NCBI RefSeq assembly: GCF_002939385.1
Contig: NZ_MULI01000005.1
Span: 1 to 64,000, forward strand
DNA length: 64,000 bases
Reading direction: 5' to 3'
Origin: Streptomyces sp. MH60
GTDB lineage: Bacteria > Actinomycetota > Actinomycetes > Streptomycetales > Streptomycetaceae
Positions 23,501-31,214 of this stretch are shown here, one piece after another (positions within the stretch are counted from its first letter, which is position 1; the number at the start of each line of letters is the position of its first letter). Below the pieces are notes generated by a model. It was given only the letters and a program-made list of their open reading frames with translations, did not search any database and had not been told where the DNA came from. The translations under genes and the position numbers were made by a program.

Positions 23501-25579
23501 GGAGTGGACCACCACCCGCCAGTCGCCCAGCTCGTCCCGGAAACGCTCGACGACGATGGTGCGGTCGTCGGGGACGTGGCCGCAGGCCTCGCGCTGCTCG
23601 TCGAGGTACGACAGCACGTTGTCCGCGGCCCAGGCGTCCAGGCCCGCGGTGACCAGGCGCAGCCGGGCGTCCTCCTTGGACAGGGAGCCGACCTCGCGCA
23701 GGAAGGCGCCCAGCGCGCGGCCCAGCTCCAGCGGGCGGCCCAGCTGGTCGCCCTTCCAGAACGGCAGCCTGCCCGGCACGCCCGGCGCCGGGGAGACCAG
23801 GACCCGGTCGCGCGTGATGTCCTCGATCCGCCAGGAGCTGGTGCCGAGCGTGAAGACGTCGCCCACGCGGGACTCGTACACCATCTCCTCGTCCAGTTCG
23901 CCGACCCGGCCGCCGCCCTTCTTCGGGTCGGCACCGGCCAGGAACACCCCGAAGAGCCCGCGGTCGGGGATCGTGCCCCCGGACGTCACGGCGAGCCGCT
24001 GGGCGCCCGGGCGGCCGGTGACCGTACCGGCGATCCGGTCCCACACCACGCGCGGGCGCAGCTCGGCGAAGGCGTCGGAGGGATAGCGGCCCGCGAGCAT
24101 GTCCAGGACGGCGGTGAAGGCCGACTCCGGCAGTGAGGCGAAGGGCGCGGCGCGGCGGACGGTGGCGAGGAGGTCGTCGACCTGCCAGGTGTCCAGCGCG
24201 GTCATCGCCACCAGCTGCTGGGCCAGCACGTCCAGCGGGTTGGCGGGGATCCTCAGGGCCTCGATGGCGCCGCTGCGCATCCGCTCCGTGACCACGGCCG
24301 ACTGCACCAGGTCGCCGCGGTACTTCGGGAAGACCACGCCCGTGGAGACCGCGCCGACCTGGTGCCCCGCGCGGCCGACGCGTTGGAGGCCGGAGGCCAC
24401 GGAGGGCGGCGACTCGACCTGGATCACGAGGTCGACGGCGCCCATGTCGATGCCCAGCTCCAGGCTTGAGGTGGCCACCACCGCGGGCAGCCGGCCCGCC
24501 TTGAGGTCCTCCTCGACGAGGGCGCGCTGCTCCTTGGAGACCGAGCCGTGGTGGGCGCGGGCGATCACGGGCGGGGCGCCCTGGGCGGCGCCCGAGCCGC
24601 CCATCAGCTCGGCGGGGGAGTGGTGCTCGTCCAGGGGTTCGCCGGTGGCCCGCTCGTACGCGATCTCGTTGAGCCGGTTGCACAGGCGCTCGGCCAGCCG
24701 CCGGGAGTTGGCGAAGACGATCGTGGAGCGGTGCGACTGGACCAGGTCGGTGATCCGCTCCTCGACGTGCGGCCAGATCGACGGGCGTTCCGCGCCCTCG
24801 TTGCCGTCCGCGACCGGGGAGCCGCCCAGCTCGCCGAGGTCCTCGACCGGGACGACGACGGACAGGTCGAACTCCTTGCCCGACTCCGGCTGGACGATCT
24901 CGACCTTGCCGCGCGGGGCGAGGAAGCGGGCGACCTCGTCCACGGGGCGGACCGTCGCCGACAGACCGATACGGCGGGCAGGCTTCGGCAGCAGCTCGTC
25001 CAGCCGCTCCAGGGTGAGCGCGAGATGGGCGCCGCGCTTGGTGCCCGCGACCGCGTGCACCTCGTCCAGGATCACCGTCTCGATGCCGGTCAGCGCGTCG
25101 CGCGTGGCCGACGTCAGCATCAGGAACAGGGACTCCGGGGTGGTGATCAGGATGTCCGGCGGCCGGGTGGACAGGGCGCGGCGCTCGGCGGCCGGGGTGT
25201 CGCCGGAGCGGATGCCGACCTTGACCTCGGGCTCGGGCAGGCCGAGGCGGACGGACTCCTGCCGGATGCCGGTCAGCGGGCTGCGGAGGTTGCGCTCGAC
25301 GTCGACGGCCAGGGCTTTGAGCGGGGAGACGTACAGGACGCGGCAGCGCTTCTTGGGGTCGGCGGGCGGGGGCGTCGAGGTCAGCTGGTCCAGCGCGGCG
25401 AGGAAGGCGGCCAGCGTCTTGCCCGAGCCGGTGGGGGCGACCACCAGCACGTCCGAACCCTGCGAGATGGCCTGCCACGCACCCGCCTGGGCGGAGGTGG
25501 GCGCGGAGAAGGCCCCCGTGAACCAGCCGCGGGTCGCGGGTGAGAAGCCGTCCAGGGCTCGGTGTGCGGAGCTGACCAT
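20519..25579 (-). CDS. Lhr-type ATP-dependent DNA helicase
   Basis: A superfamily 2 helicase of 1686 aa, longer than the roughly 1500-aa family norm. The N-terminal RecA folds carry Walker A APTGSGKT (near residue 49), a DEVH box (VILDEVHAVAGTKRG) and motif VI (QRVGRAGHQ). The winged helix and the large Lhr C-terminal domains follow. Actinobacterial Lhr is a 3'-5' helicase induced by DNA damage. Between VDRLRA and AVVLAAADPANAYG lies a roughly 150-residue Gly/Pro/Asp-rich insertion (about 20904-21350). ATG at 25579; an in-frame GTG at 25594 would add five residues, and neither has a strong ribosome site. Confidence 0.9.
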   Translation of the reverse strand: MVSSAHRALDGFSPATRGWFTGAFSAPTSAQAGAWQAISQGSDVLVVAPTGSGKTLAAFLAALDQLTSTPPPADPKKRCRVLYVSPLKALAVDVERNLRSPLTGIRQESVRLGLPEPEVKVGIRSGDTPAAERRALSTRPPDILITTPESLFLMLTSATRDALTGIETVILDEVHAVAGTKRGAHLALTLERLDELLPKPARRIGLSATVRPVDEVARFLAPRGKVEIVQPESGKEFDLSVVVPVEDLGELGGSPVADGNEGAERPSIWPHVEERITDLVQSHRSTIVFANSRRLAERLCNRLNEIAYERATGEPLDEHHSPAELMGGSGAAQGAPPVIARAHHGSVSKEQRALVEEDLKAGRLPAVVATSSLELGIDMGAVDLVIQVESPPSVASGLQRVGRAGHQVGAVSTGVVFPKYRGDLVQSAVVTERMRSGAIEALRIPANPLDVLAQQLVAMTALDTWQVDDLLATVRRAAPFASLPESAFTAVLDMLAGRYPSDAFAELRPRVVWDRIAGTVTGRPGAQRLAVTSGGTIPDRGLFGVFLAGADPKKGGGRVGELDEEMVYESRVGDVFTLGTSSWRIEDITRDRVLVSPAPGVPGRLPFWKGDQLGRPLELGRALGAFLREVGSLSKEDARLRLVTAGLDAWAADNVLSYLDEQREACGHVPDDRTIVVERFRDELGDWRVVVHSPFGAQVHAPWALALGARLSERYGMDAQVMHADDGIVLRLPDADLMGLDFLDQDPAKPGLEYDAEKAPVGAADVVFDKGEVDRVVTDQVGGSALFASRFRECAARALLLPRRSPGKRTPLWQQRQRAAQLLEVASEYGSFPIVLEAVRECLQDVFDVPGLVELMGDLEARKVRLVEVTTPEPSPFARSLLFGYVAQFLYEGDSPLAERRAAALSLDSRLLAELLGQAELRELLDAEVLTELERELQWLTEDRRIKDVEGVADLLRVLGPLTDAELAERGAEPRWAPELAAARRAIRVRIAGADHWAAIEDAGRLRDALGTALPVGVPEAFTEPVKDPLGDLLARHARTHGPFTSVTAAARFGLGVAVTEGALQRLAGTGRVVQGEFHPAGIGQEWCDATVLRRLRRRSLAALRHELEPVAPAALGQFLPQWQHIGKGHTLRGIDGLVRAVEQLQGASVPASALEKLVLPSRVANYNPAMLDELTAAGEVVWAGAGSLPGKDGWVSLYLADAAPLLLPPPHPLETTALHESVLSTLSGGYGLFFRQIADQVRATTHPEATDPQLADALWDLAWSGRLTNDTLAPLRSLLGSGRTAGSTAHRAKRAVPRGRYGSLTAAARPASRTGPPTVAGRWSLLPAREADGTVRAHALARTLLDRHGVVTRGAVAAEGVEGGFSAVYRILAAFEDSGQARRGYVVEGLGAAQFAMEGAVDRLRAVANARERGDGRAGPEEFTRDASADRPAPGRSAEAPGDSPLGTLGPLNPLDPFGDPASSGPGRPDDAPDPFADFAPGSPGGPGGPAPFDDVFADPDRLGRSPSRGDYISPRDYAEPGAGGPRGGGAHGGLQGPRGPYDAGFPGRRGHGAAGPRAVVLAAADPANAYGAALGWPEPPNGATHKPGRKAGSLVVLVEGEPALYMERGGKTLLLWPSDPDRLPTDDPRLRAAAEALAEAARAGSLGTVTVERVNGTAALTSPFGPLLEGAGFIATPRGLRIRA

Positions 25580-26131
25580 GGATCCATCGTGCACCCGACC
25601 ACTGACAATCGGCCCGAGCCGGGCGGACCGGCCGGCCCTCGTCGGTGCCGGGCGCCGACCGGCCGGACGTAGGACTGCTCGTGCGAGCCGGGCGCGCGCG
25701 GGTGTCCGAGCCGAGCCGATCCGCGTCGAGCAGAGCCGCGTCGCGGCCGGGAGCCGGACAGTCAAGGCCGGTGGTCGGCAGGTCGTCCGGGGCGGCCGGA
25801 GAGCCGTCCGGGCTGCCGCCGGAGGCCGGTACCGACGCTGCCCGAGCCGGGGGCGGGGCGCACGCCCCCCGCGCCCACCATGCCCCGGGCTCCCCACGCG
25901 TCGCGGGCGTGCGCCGCGCGTCCCGAGCTCGGTCGCCAGGACGGTGGCCGGAGCCGGGCAGCCGTGGGTTGCGGTCGCGCCGGTCGTCCAGACCGGTCGG
26001 CCCCGTCGGCAGTCCGGGCCGGTCGTCATGGGGCGTCCGGGCCGGTCGTCGAGCCCGCCGCCCGGATGGCCGACCCGGGGCCGTCACCGGGGGCGAGGTG
26101 GGGCGGTGCGGGCGTGGCGGAGAATGGGGGC
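25580..26131. other. Non-coding divergent region between the helicase and the araC-type gene
   Basis: 552 bp without a supportable gene. The open frames through it are extensions of flanking genes with Arg/Pro/Gly-rich translation. It contains imperfect direct repeats of GTCCGGGCCGGTCGTC (26012-26027 and 26035-26050, 23-bp period). Promoters for the divergent helicase and regulator genes must lie here, but none stands out. Confidence 0.55.
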
Positions 26132-26998
26132 ATGACGGGATCGGGCGAACGGGCGCGGCACTGGCGGTACGCGGAGCTGCCCGACGTCGACCTGCTCCGC
26201 GCCCAGTACATACGGAAGACCTTCGTGCGCCACACGCACGAGCACTTCGTCATCGCCGCCATCGCCGACGGTGTGGAGGTCTTCCACCATGGCGGGAGCG
26301 ACCAGTACGCCGGGGCCGGCTCGCTCGCCCTGGTCAACCCGGACACCCCGCACACGGGGCGGGCCGGAGTGCCGGAGGGATGGCGGTACGGGGCCGTCTA
26401 CCCGGCGCCCGAGCTGGTGGCCGGGATCGCGGCGGAGACGACGACGCTGCGCGGGGCGCCCGGGTTCGTCCGGCCGGTGCTCGACGACCCGTACACCGTC
26501 GAGCTGGTGCACCGCGTGCTGCGGGCCGCCGACGACGGGAACGCGCTCGCCGCCGACACCCTGCTGCGGGTGGCCGTGACCCGGCTGCTGCGGCTGAACG
26601 GCGGCCCGCTGCCCCGGCGCCGGGTGCGTACGGCCGGGGCGAGGACGGCGGCACGCGCGCGGGCCGTGCTGGAGGAGCGGATGGCCGACCCGCCGAGCCT
26701 GGAGCGGCTCGCCGGGGAGCTGGGGAGCAGCCCGTTCGCGCTGTTGCGGGCCTTCCGGGACGCCTACGGCATGCCGCCCCACACCTGGCTGACGGACGCC
26801 CGGGTGCGCCGGGCGCGGCGGCTGCTGGACACGGGGACCTCCCCGGCCGAGGCCGCCGTCGCCGTCGGCTTCACCGACCAGCCGCACCTGAACCGGCACT
26901 TCGCGCGGATCGTCGGCGTGCCGCCCGGTGCCTACCAGCGCGAGCGCAAGAACGTACAAGACGCGCGGCGAGGGCTGCTCCTACCGTTCGAGGCGTGA
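26132..26998 (+). CDS. AraC-family transcriptional regulator
   Basis: 288 aa. An N-terminal cupin-like AraC ligand domain (HTHEHFVIAAIADGVEVFHHGG, then LVNPDTPHTG) is followed by a C-terminal double helix-turn-helix (LERLAGELGSSPFALLRAFRDAYGMPP and AVGFTDQPHLNRHFARIVGVPP). The GTGA overlap with azlC makes it the first gene of an azlCD operon, so it probably senses an amino acid or related compound and controls this exporter. The ATG at 26132 has GGCGGAGA upstream. Confidence 0.9.
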   Translation: MTGSGERARHWRYAELPDVDLLRAQYIRKTFVRHTHEHFVIAAIADGVEVFHHGGSDQYAGAGSLALVNPDTPHTGRAGVPEGWRYGAVYPAPELVAGIAAETTTLRGAPGFVRPVLDDPYTVELVHRVLRAADDGNALAADTLLRVAVTRLLRLNGGPLPRRRVRTAGARTAARARAVLEERMADPPSLERLAGELGSSPFALLRAFRDAYGMPPHTWLTDARVRRARRLLDTGTSPAEAAVAVGFTDQPHLNRHFARIVGVPPGAYQRERKNVQDARRGLLLPFEA

Positions 26999-27762
26999 CA
27001 GAACAGACAGCCCTTCCCGGTGCTCCCGGCACGGAGGCCGACACCAAGCCGGACGCCGCCGTCGTACGGGACGCCCTCGGGGTCGGAGTCGCCGTCGGAC
27101 TGTCCGGGTTCGCCTTCGGGGTGACCTCGGCCGGCAGCGGACTCACCCTGGCCCAGACCTGCGCCCTCAGCCTCCTGGTGTTCACCGGGGCGTCCCAGTT
27201 CGCGCTCGTCGGCGCCCTCGCGGCCGGCGGCAACCCGCTCACCGCGGCGGCTGGAGCCTTCTTCCTGGGCGTGCGCAACGCCTTCTACGGGCTGCGCCTG
27301 TCGCAGTTGCTGGCCCTCCCGTGCGCGGTACGGCCGTTCGCCGCGCAGTGGGTCATCGACGAGACGACGGCCGTGGCGCTCGCACAGCCCACCCGGCGCG
27401 CCGTCCGGATCGGGTTCACCGTCACCGGGCTCACCCTGTACGTCCTGTGGAACCTCACCACGCTGCTCGGCGCACTGGGCGCGGAGGCCATCGGGGACAC
27501 CGACGCGTGGGGTCTGGACGCGGCCGGTCCGGCGGTCTTCCTCGCGCTGCTCGCGCCGATGCTCAAGAACACCACCGAGCGCGCGGTCGCCGCCCTGGCC
27601 GTCCTCCTGGGCCTCGGCCTGCTGCCCGTGCTGCCCGCGGGCGTGCCCGTCCTGGTGGCCGCGCTGGCGGCGCCGCTCGTCCTGTGGGCGCGCGGACGCC
27701 GCGCGGGCGGTGCCGAGGACGGCGCGGTCCGTGGGGCCGCCGAGGGGGAGGGCGAGCGATGA
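26995..27762 (+). CDS. AzlC-family branched-chain amino acid exporter subunit
   Basis: 255 aa with about six or seven membrane helices. AzlC family motifs include FTGASQFALVGALAAGGNP, FFLGVRNAFYGLRLSQLL and WVIDETTAVAL. AzlC and AzlD form a two-protein exporter for branched-chain amino acids and analogues. The GTG start overlaps the stop of the AraC-type gene by GTGA and the stop overlaps azlD, so the three genes are translationally coupled. Confidence 0.9.
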   Translation: MTEQTALPGAPGTEADTKPDAAVVRDALGVGVAVGLSGFAFGVTSAGSGLTLAQTCALSLLVFTGASQFALVGALAAGGNPLTAAAGAFFLGVRNAFYGLRLSQLLALPCAVRPFAAQWVIDETTAVALAQPTRRAVRIGFTVTGLTLYVLWNLTTLLGALGAEAIGDTDAWGLDAAGPAVFLALLAPMLKNTTERAVAALAVLLGLGLLPVLPAGVPVLVAALAAPLVLWARGRRAGGAEDGAVRGAAEGEGER

Positions 27763-28067
27763 GCGTGTGGATTGCGATCGGCGTCACCGCGGTGGGCTGC
27801 TACGCGGTCAAGCTCCTCGGGCTGCTGGTACCCGCGGGCGCCCTGGAACGGCCGCTGGTCCGACGGCTCGCCGCGCTGCTGCCCGTCGCCCTCCTCGCGG
27901 CGCTCACCGCCCAGCAGACCTTCGCCGACGGGCAGACGCTCGTGCTGGACGCGCGGGCCGCCGGGGTCGCCGCGGCCGCCGTCGCGCTGCTGCTGCGCGC
28001 GCCGTTCCTGCTCGTCGTCGCGGCGGCCGTGGTGGTCACCGCGGGCGTACGGGCCGTGGGCGGCTGA
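27759..28067 (+). CDS. AzlD-family transporter subunit
   Basis: 102 aa with three to four membrane helices (VWIAIGVTAVGCYAVKLLGLLV; LAALLPVALLAALTAQQTF; LLLRAPFLLVVAAAVVVTAGV). This is the small partner of AzlC, and the ATG overlaps the azlC stop (ATGA). The conserved LVRRLAALLPVALLAALT motif is typical of AzlD. It is the last gene of the operon and overlaps a convergent hairpin. Confidence 0.88.
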   Translation: MSVWIAIGVTAVGCYAVKLLGLLVPAGALERPLVRRLAALLPVALLAALTAQQTFADGQTLVLDARAAGVAAAAVALLLRAPFLLVVAAAVVVTAGVRAVGG

Positions 28068-28084
28068 GGCGGCGGGTCAGCCGC
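28060..28084. terminator. Hairpin between convergent azlD and the toroid-fold gene
   Basis: An 8-bp inverted repeat GCGGCTGA / TCAGCCGC with a 9-nt loop spans the azlD stop codon, in the 25-bp gap between convergent genes. It could act on both strands. Confidence 0.5.
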
Positions 28085-28092
28085 ACGCGCGG

Positions 28093-29058
28093 TCAGCCGA
28101 GGGGACGGCCGTACGCCCGGAGGGTGCACAGGGCCTCCAGCGTCACCCGGGCGCGGACCTCCAGCGCCGGGACGGGTGCCCGGCGCCGGCGCGACGGCCA
28201 GCCGCCGTCGTCCTCCTGCCCGGCGGCGAGGAAGTCGAGAGAGCGGGCCATCTCGTCGTCCGTGAACCACGCGCGCGCGAGCGAACGCGGATCCCTCGCG
28301 TAGTCGTGCGGGAAGCGCTGCTCGCCCCGGACGTGGCCCGGCGGGACCCGGTACGCGCCGAGATCGCCCGGGTCCAGCACGGCGAGGCGCTGTTCGCGCA
28401 CCAGACGACCCAGCCGGTCGGCCGCGGCCTGCGCGCGCGGACGGTCCGGAGCGCTGTCCAGGAAGGCCACGGCGGCCTCGACCTCGCACGGGTGCGGGGA
28501 CGCCAGCGACTCGGCCGCCTGCCAGCAGAAGTCCGTGGCCCGGAACAGCCAGGCGTGCCAGACCTCGTTGCGGTGCAGCAGTCCGACCACCGGGCCGGTG
28601 ACGAGCAGCTCCCCGGGAGGGGCGGCCGCGACCGGCACCGAGGGCGCGGCCGGGTTCCCGTCCCGGCTGGCACGGGTCACCGGCAGGGCGCCGTCGGGCG
28701 TGGACACGGAGGTCAGATAGCGGCAGACCCGCTCGGCCCGCTGCCCGCCGCAGCGGCCGACGGCGTCCAGGACGCGCAGGGCACACGCGGTGTGCAGGGG
28801 CTGACTGGCCGGGCCGCGCAGATCGGGCTCCAGCGCGTGGCCGTACCCGCCGTCCTCGTTGCGGTAGGCCTCCAGCGCGGTCTCCACCGGGCCGGGGTCC
28901 CCACCGCGGAAGTGGTACGCGAACAACCGCTGCTCCAGTACGCGCGCGGTGAGCCAGACGAAGTGCTCCGCGCGCGCGAGCGGTGCACGCGTGTCCGGGG
29001 TGCGCGGAGGCGCGGGCGGAGGGATCGCGGGGAGTGGGGACGCTCCGGTTTCGGCCAT
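28093..29058 (-). CDS. Uncharacterised alpha/alpha-toroid (prenyltransferase/squalene oxidase-like) protein
   Basis: 321 aa. QW-type repeats of the terpenoid cyclase/prenyltransferase toroid fold are visible: EAYRNEDGGYGHALEPDL, then LDFLAAGQEDDGGWPSRRR. Helical segments such as LHTACALRVLDAVGRCGG lie between. The DxDD cyclase motif is absent, so a cyclase activity is not supported. The protein has no signal peptide. ATG at 29058 is preceded by TACGGT exactly 7 nt upstream, so the transcript may be leaderless. It is conserved beside recA in Streptomyces from memory, with function unknown. Confidence 0.75.
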   Translation of the reverse strand: MAETGASPLPAIPPPAPPRTPDTRAPLARAEHFVWLTARVLEQRLFAYHFRGGDPGPVETALEAYRNEDGGYGHALEPDLRGPASQPLHTACALRVLDAVGRCGGQRAERVCRYLTSVSTPDGALPVTRASRDGNPAAPSVPVAAAPPGELLVTGPVVGLLHRNEVWHAWLFRATDFCWQAAESLASPHPCEVEAAVAFLDSAPDRPRAQAAADRLGRLVREQRLAVLDPGDLGAYRVPPGHVRGEQRFPHDYARDPRSLARAWFTDDEMARSLDFLAAGQEDDGGWPSRRRRAPVPALEVRARVTLEALCTLRAYGRPLG

Positions 29059-29139
29059 GGGACAGACCGTAGGCCGGAAAGCGGTTCCGGCAGGTGGTCC
29101 CGGCTCAGGGCCCACTCTCAGGGGCGGGATACTGGGGGC

Positions 29140-29334
29140 ATGCGGTTGACGGTCTTCTGGGAGCGGATGACGGATCACTTCGGTCCGGGATACGCCGACA
29201 CCTTCGCGCGCGATCACGTGATGACGGAGCTGGGCGGGCGTACGGTGCACGAGGCGCTGGACGCCGGCTGGGACGCCAAGGACGTGTGGCGAGTGGTCTG
29301 CACCGTCATGAACGTGCCGCGGGAACAGCGGTGA
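29140..29334 (+). CDS. DUF3046 family protein
   Basis: 64 aa: MRLTVFWERMTDHFGPGYAD at the start, ending WRVVCTVMNVPREQR. This is the actinobacterial DUF3046 family, typically found just upstream of recA. Function is unknown. The ATG follows GATACT by 6 nt and a G-run, so initiation may be leaderless or use GGGGG as a weak ribosome site. Confidence 0.85.
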   Translation: MRLTVFWERMTDHFGPGYADTFARDHVMTELGGRTVHEALDAGWDAKDVWRVVCTVMNVPREQR

Positions 29335-29394
29335 CGGTTCACGGAGATCGCCGTACCGTGCTCCTCCGTCCGTGGCGTGGGTGAGACTTGCTCC

Positions 29395-30684
29395 GTGGCA
29401 TCCACTGACGAGACCGGGCAGACCGCCCGGCACGCATCCCAGGCCGGCACCACGCCGCCCACCGGCCCCCCGGCCGACGCGGCCGTCGCCGGGCCGGGCG
29501 CCCGCATGCCGCGCTGGCTGCCGCGCGCCATGGTGCTGGCCCTCGCGCTCATCGCCGCCTTCCAGCTGGGCAGCTGGGCCTTCCACCAGCTCACCGGGCT
29601 GCTGATCAACGTCCTCATCGCCTTCTTCCTGGCCCTGGCCATCGAACCGGCGGTGAGCTGGATGGCGGGGCGCGGCATGCGCCGGGGGTTCGCCACCTTC
29701 CTCGTCTTCCTCGGCGTCCTGATCGCCGCCGCGGGGTTCGTCACGCTGCTCGGCTCCATGCTCGCCGGGCAGATCGTCAAGATGGTCGAGGACTTCCCGG
29801 ACTACCTCGACTCCGTCATCAACTGGGTCAACGGCCACTTCCACACCGAACTGCGGCGGGTCGACATCCAGGAGGGCCTGCTCCGCTCCGACTGGCTGCG
29901 CAACTACGTGCAGAACAGCGCGACGGGTGTCCTGGACGTGTCGGCCCAGGTCCTGGGCGGCCTCTTCCAGCTGCTGACGGTCGTGCTGTTCTCGTTCTAC
30001 TTCGCCGCCGACGGCCCCCGGCTGCGGCGCGGACTCTGCTCCATCCTGCCGCCCGCCCGCCAGGCCGAGGTCCTGCGCGCGTGGGAGATCGCCGTGGACA
30101 AGACCGGCGGATACCTGTACTCACGCGGGCTGATGGCGCTGATCTCCGGCATCGCGCACTACATCCTCCTGGAGATCCTCGAGGTGCCCTACGCGCCCGC
30201 GCTCGCCGTGTGGGTGGGCCTGGTGTCGCAGTTCATCCCGACCATCGGCACCTATCTCGCGGGCGCCCTGCCCATGCTGATCGCCTTCACGGTCAACCCC
30301 TGGTACGCGCTGTGGGTGCTGATCTTCGTGGTGGTCTACCAGCAGTTCGAGAACTACGTGCTGCAGCCCAAACTGACGTCCAAGACCGTGGACATCCATC
30401 CCGCGGTCGCCTTCGGCTCCGTCATCGCGGGCACCGCCCTGCTCGGCGCCGTCGGCGCGCTGATCGCCATCCCGGCGGTCGCCACGCTGCAGGCGTTCCT
30501 CGGGGCGTACGTCAAGCGCTACGACGTCACGGACGATCCGCGCGTCCACGGGCGCCGGGACCGCCGGGCGGTGTCCGGAACGTCCACGCGCCTGCGCAAG
30601 CTGTGGGCCCGGCGCCAGGAGCAGGGGCGCCGCCCGGAGGGAGAGGGCTCGGAGGGCCCCGGGGACCGCGGCACCTCCTCCTGA
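29395..30684 (+). CDS. AI-2E family (TqsA/PerM-type) transporter
   Basis: 429 aa with eight predicted membrane segments in the PerM/AI-2E exporter arrangement, including LLINVLIAFFLALAIEPAVSW, VLFSFYFAADGPRLRR and the conserved QFIPTIGTYLAGALPMLIAF and YQQFENYVLQPK motifs. Substrates of Streptomyces members are unknown; some family members are Na+/H+ antiporters or export autoinducer-2. The basic C-terminal tail is cytoplasmic. The GTG at 29395 is preferred over the in-frame GTG at 29377, which has no ribosome site. Confidence 0.85.
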   Translation: MASTDETGQTARHASQAGTTPPTGPPADAAVAGPGARMPRWLPRAMVLALALIAAFQLGSWAFHQLTGLLINVLIAFFLALAIEPAVSWMAGRGMRRGFATFLVFLGVLIAAAGFVTLLGSMLAGQIVKMVEDFPDYLDSVINWVNGHFHTELRRVDIQEGLLRSDWLRNYVQNSATGVLDVSAQVLGGLFQLLTVVLFSFYFAADGPRLRRGLCSILPPARQAEVLRAWEIAVDKTGGYLYSRGLMALISGIAHYILLEILEVPYAPALAVWVGLVSQFIPTIGTYLAGALPMLIAFTVNPWYALWVLIFVVVYQQFENYVLQPKLTSKTVDIHPAVAFGSVIAGTALLGAVGALIAIPAVATLQAFLGAYVKRYDVTDDPRVHGRRDRRAVSGTSTRLRKLWARRQEQGRRPEGEGSEGPGDRGTSS

Positions 30685-30724
30685 GGCACGGGCGCACGCT
30701 CCCCGTACGCCGGCGGGAGCAGGG

Positions 30725-30925
30725 TCAGCCTTGAGGCTCCTGGGGCTTGGCGTCGATCTCCCGCAGGCCGCGGTCCTTGAAGTCCGTGCGCGTCTCGGTG
30801 CGGTGACCGCGGGCGATGTAGTCCCGCACCACCGCCTCGACGGCGTCCTGAGGCGAGCCGACACCGGCCAGCACCATCACTTCCACCACCAGTTCGGCGT
30901 CGAGACTGATGCTGACCTTGGCCAC
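30725..30925 (-). CDS. VapB-like ribbon-helix-helix protein without a toxin partner
   Basis: 66 aa. The N-terminal segment KVSISLDAELVVEVMVLAGV, followed by DAVEAVVRDYIARG, matches the VapB/DUF2191 antitoxin pattern, a ribbon-helix-helix DNA-binding fold. No PIN-domain toxin lies next to it: recA is divergent and an AI-2E transporter is convergent. The GTG at 30925 has AGGGG about 6 nt upstream. Its position, divergent from recA with shared upstream DNA, suggests a regulator rather than a working antitoxin. Role unknown. Confidence 0.72.
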   Translation of the reverse strand: MAKVSISLDAELVVEVMVLAGVGSPQDAVEAVVRDYIARGHRTETRTDFKDRGLREIDAKPQEPQG

Positions 30926-31024
30926 GGTGTTCCCCTCTCGTCCCCGCTCCCGGTGCCGCATCCGCATCCAACCACCTGGCTCGCCGGGCCGGGGACGTAC
31001 GCTCGGAAGTGCCGCGTGGTGCGC

Positions 31025-31053
31025 TTGACACGAAAATCGAACATCCATTCTTA
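31025..31053 (+). promoter_or_regulatory. recA promoter
   Basis: A perfect -35 TTGACA at 31025-31030 and a poor -10 such as TTCTTA at 31048-31053, with a 17-bp spacer. It is embedded in an AT-rich patch and overlaps the LexA site, leaving a leader of about 150 nt before recA. Confidence 0.6.
31038..31050 (+). promoter_or_regulatory. LexA (SOS) box of recA
   Basis: CGAACATCCATTC fits the Gram-positive SOS box CGAAC-N4-GTTCG with one mismatch in the right half. It lies between the -35 and -10 elements of recA, a position expected for repression by LexA. Confidence 0.65.
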
Positions 31054-31214
31054 TGGAGGCTCCGGCGGGGCTCGTGGCGGGTGATTCGAGTGGGTTCGGG
31101 GGGAGATGCACCCGAGTTATCCACAGGCCGGAGCCGCATCGAGGCCCATTGTCAGTGGCAGGCATTAGCGTCTTTGACGTGAAGCGATCGAATCAAGCAA
31201 ACCGGGTGGAACCC

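Noticed and set aside
25645..26131. A long open frame running into the AraC/AzlC region
   Set aside because: Only the part after 26995 shows AzlC homology. The upstream part is Arg/Gly/Ala-rich with no start signal.
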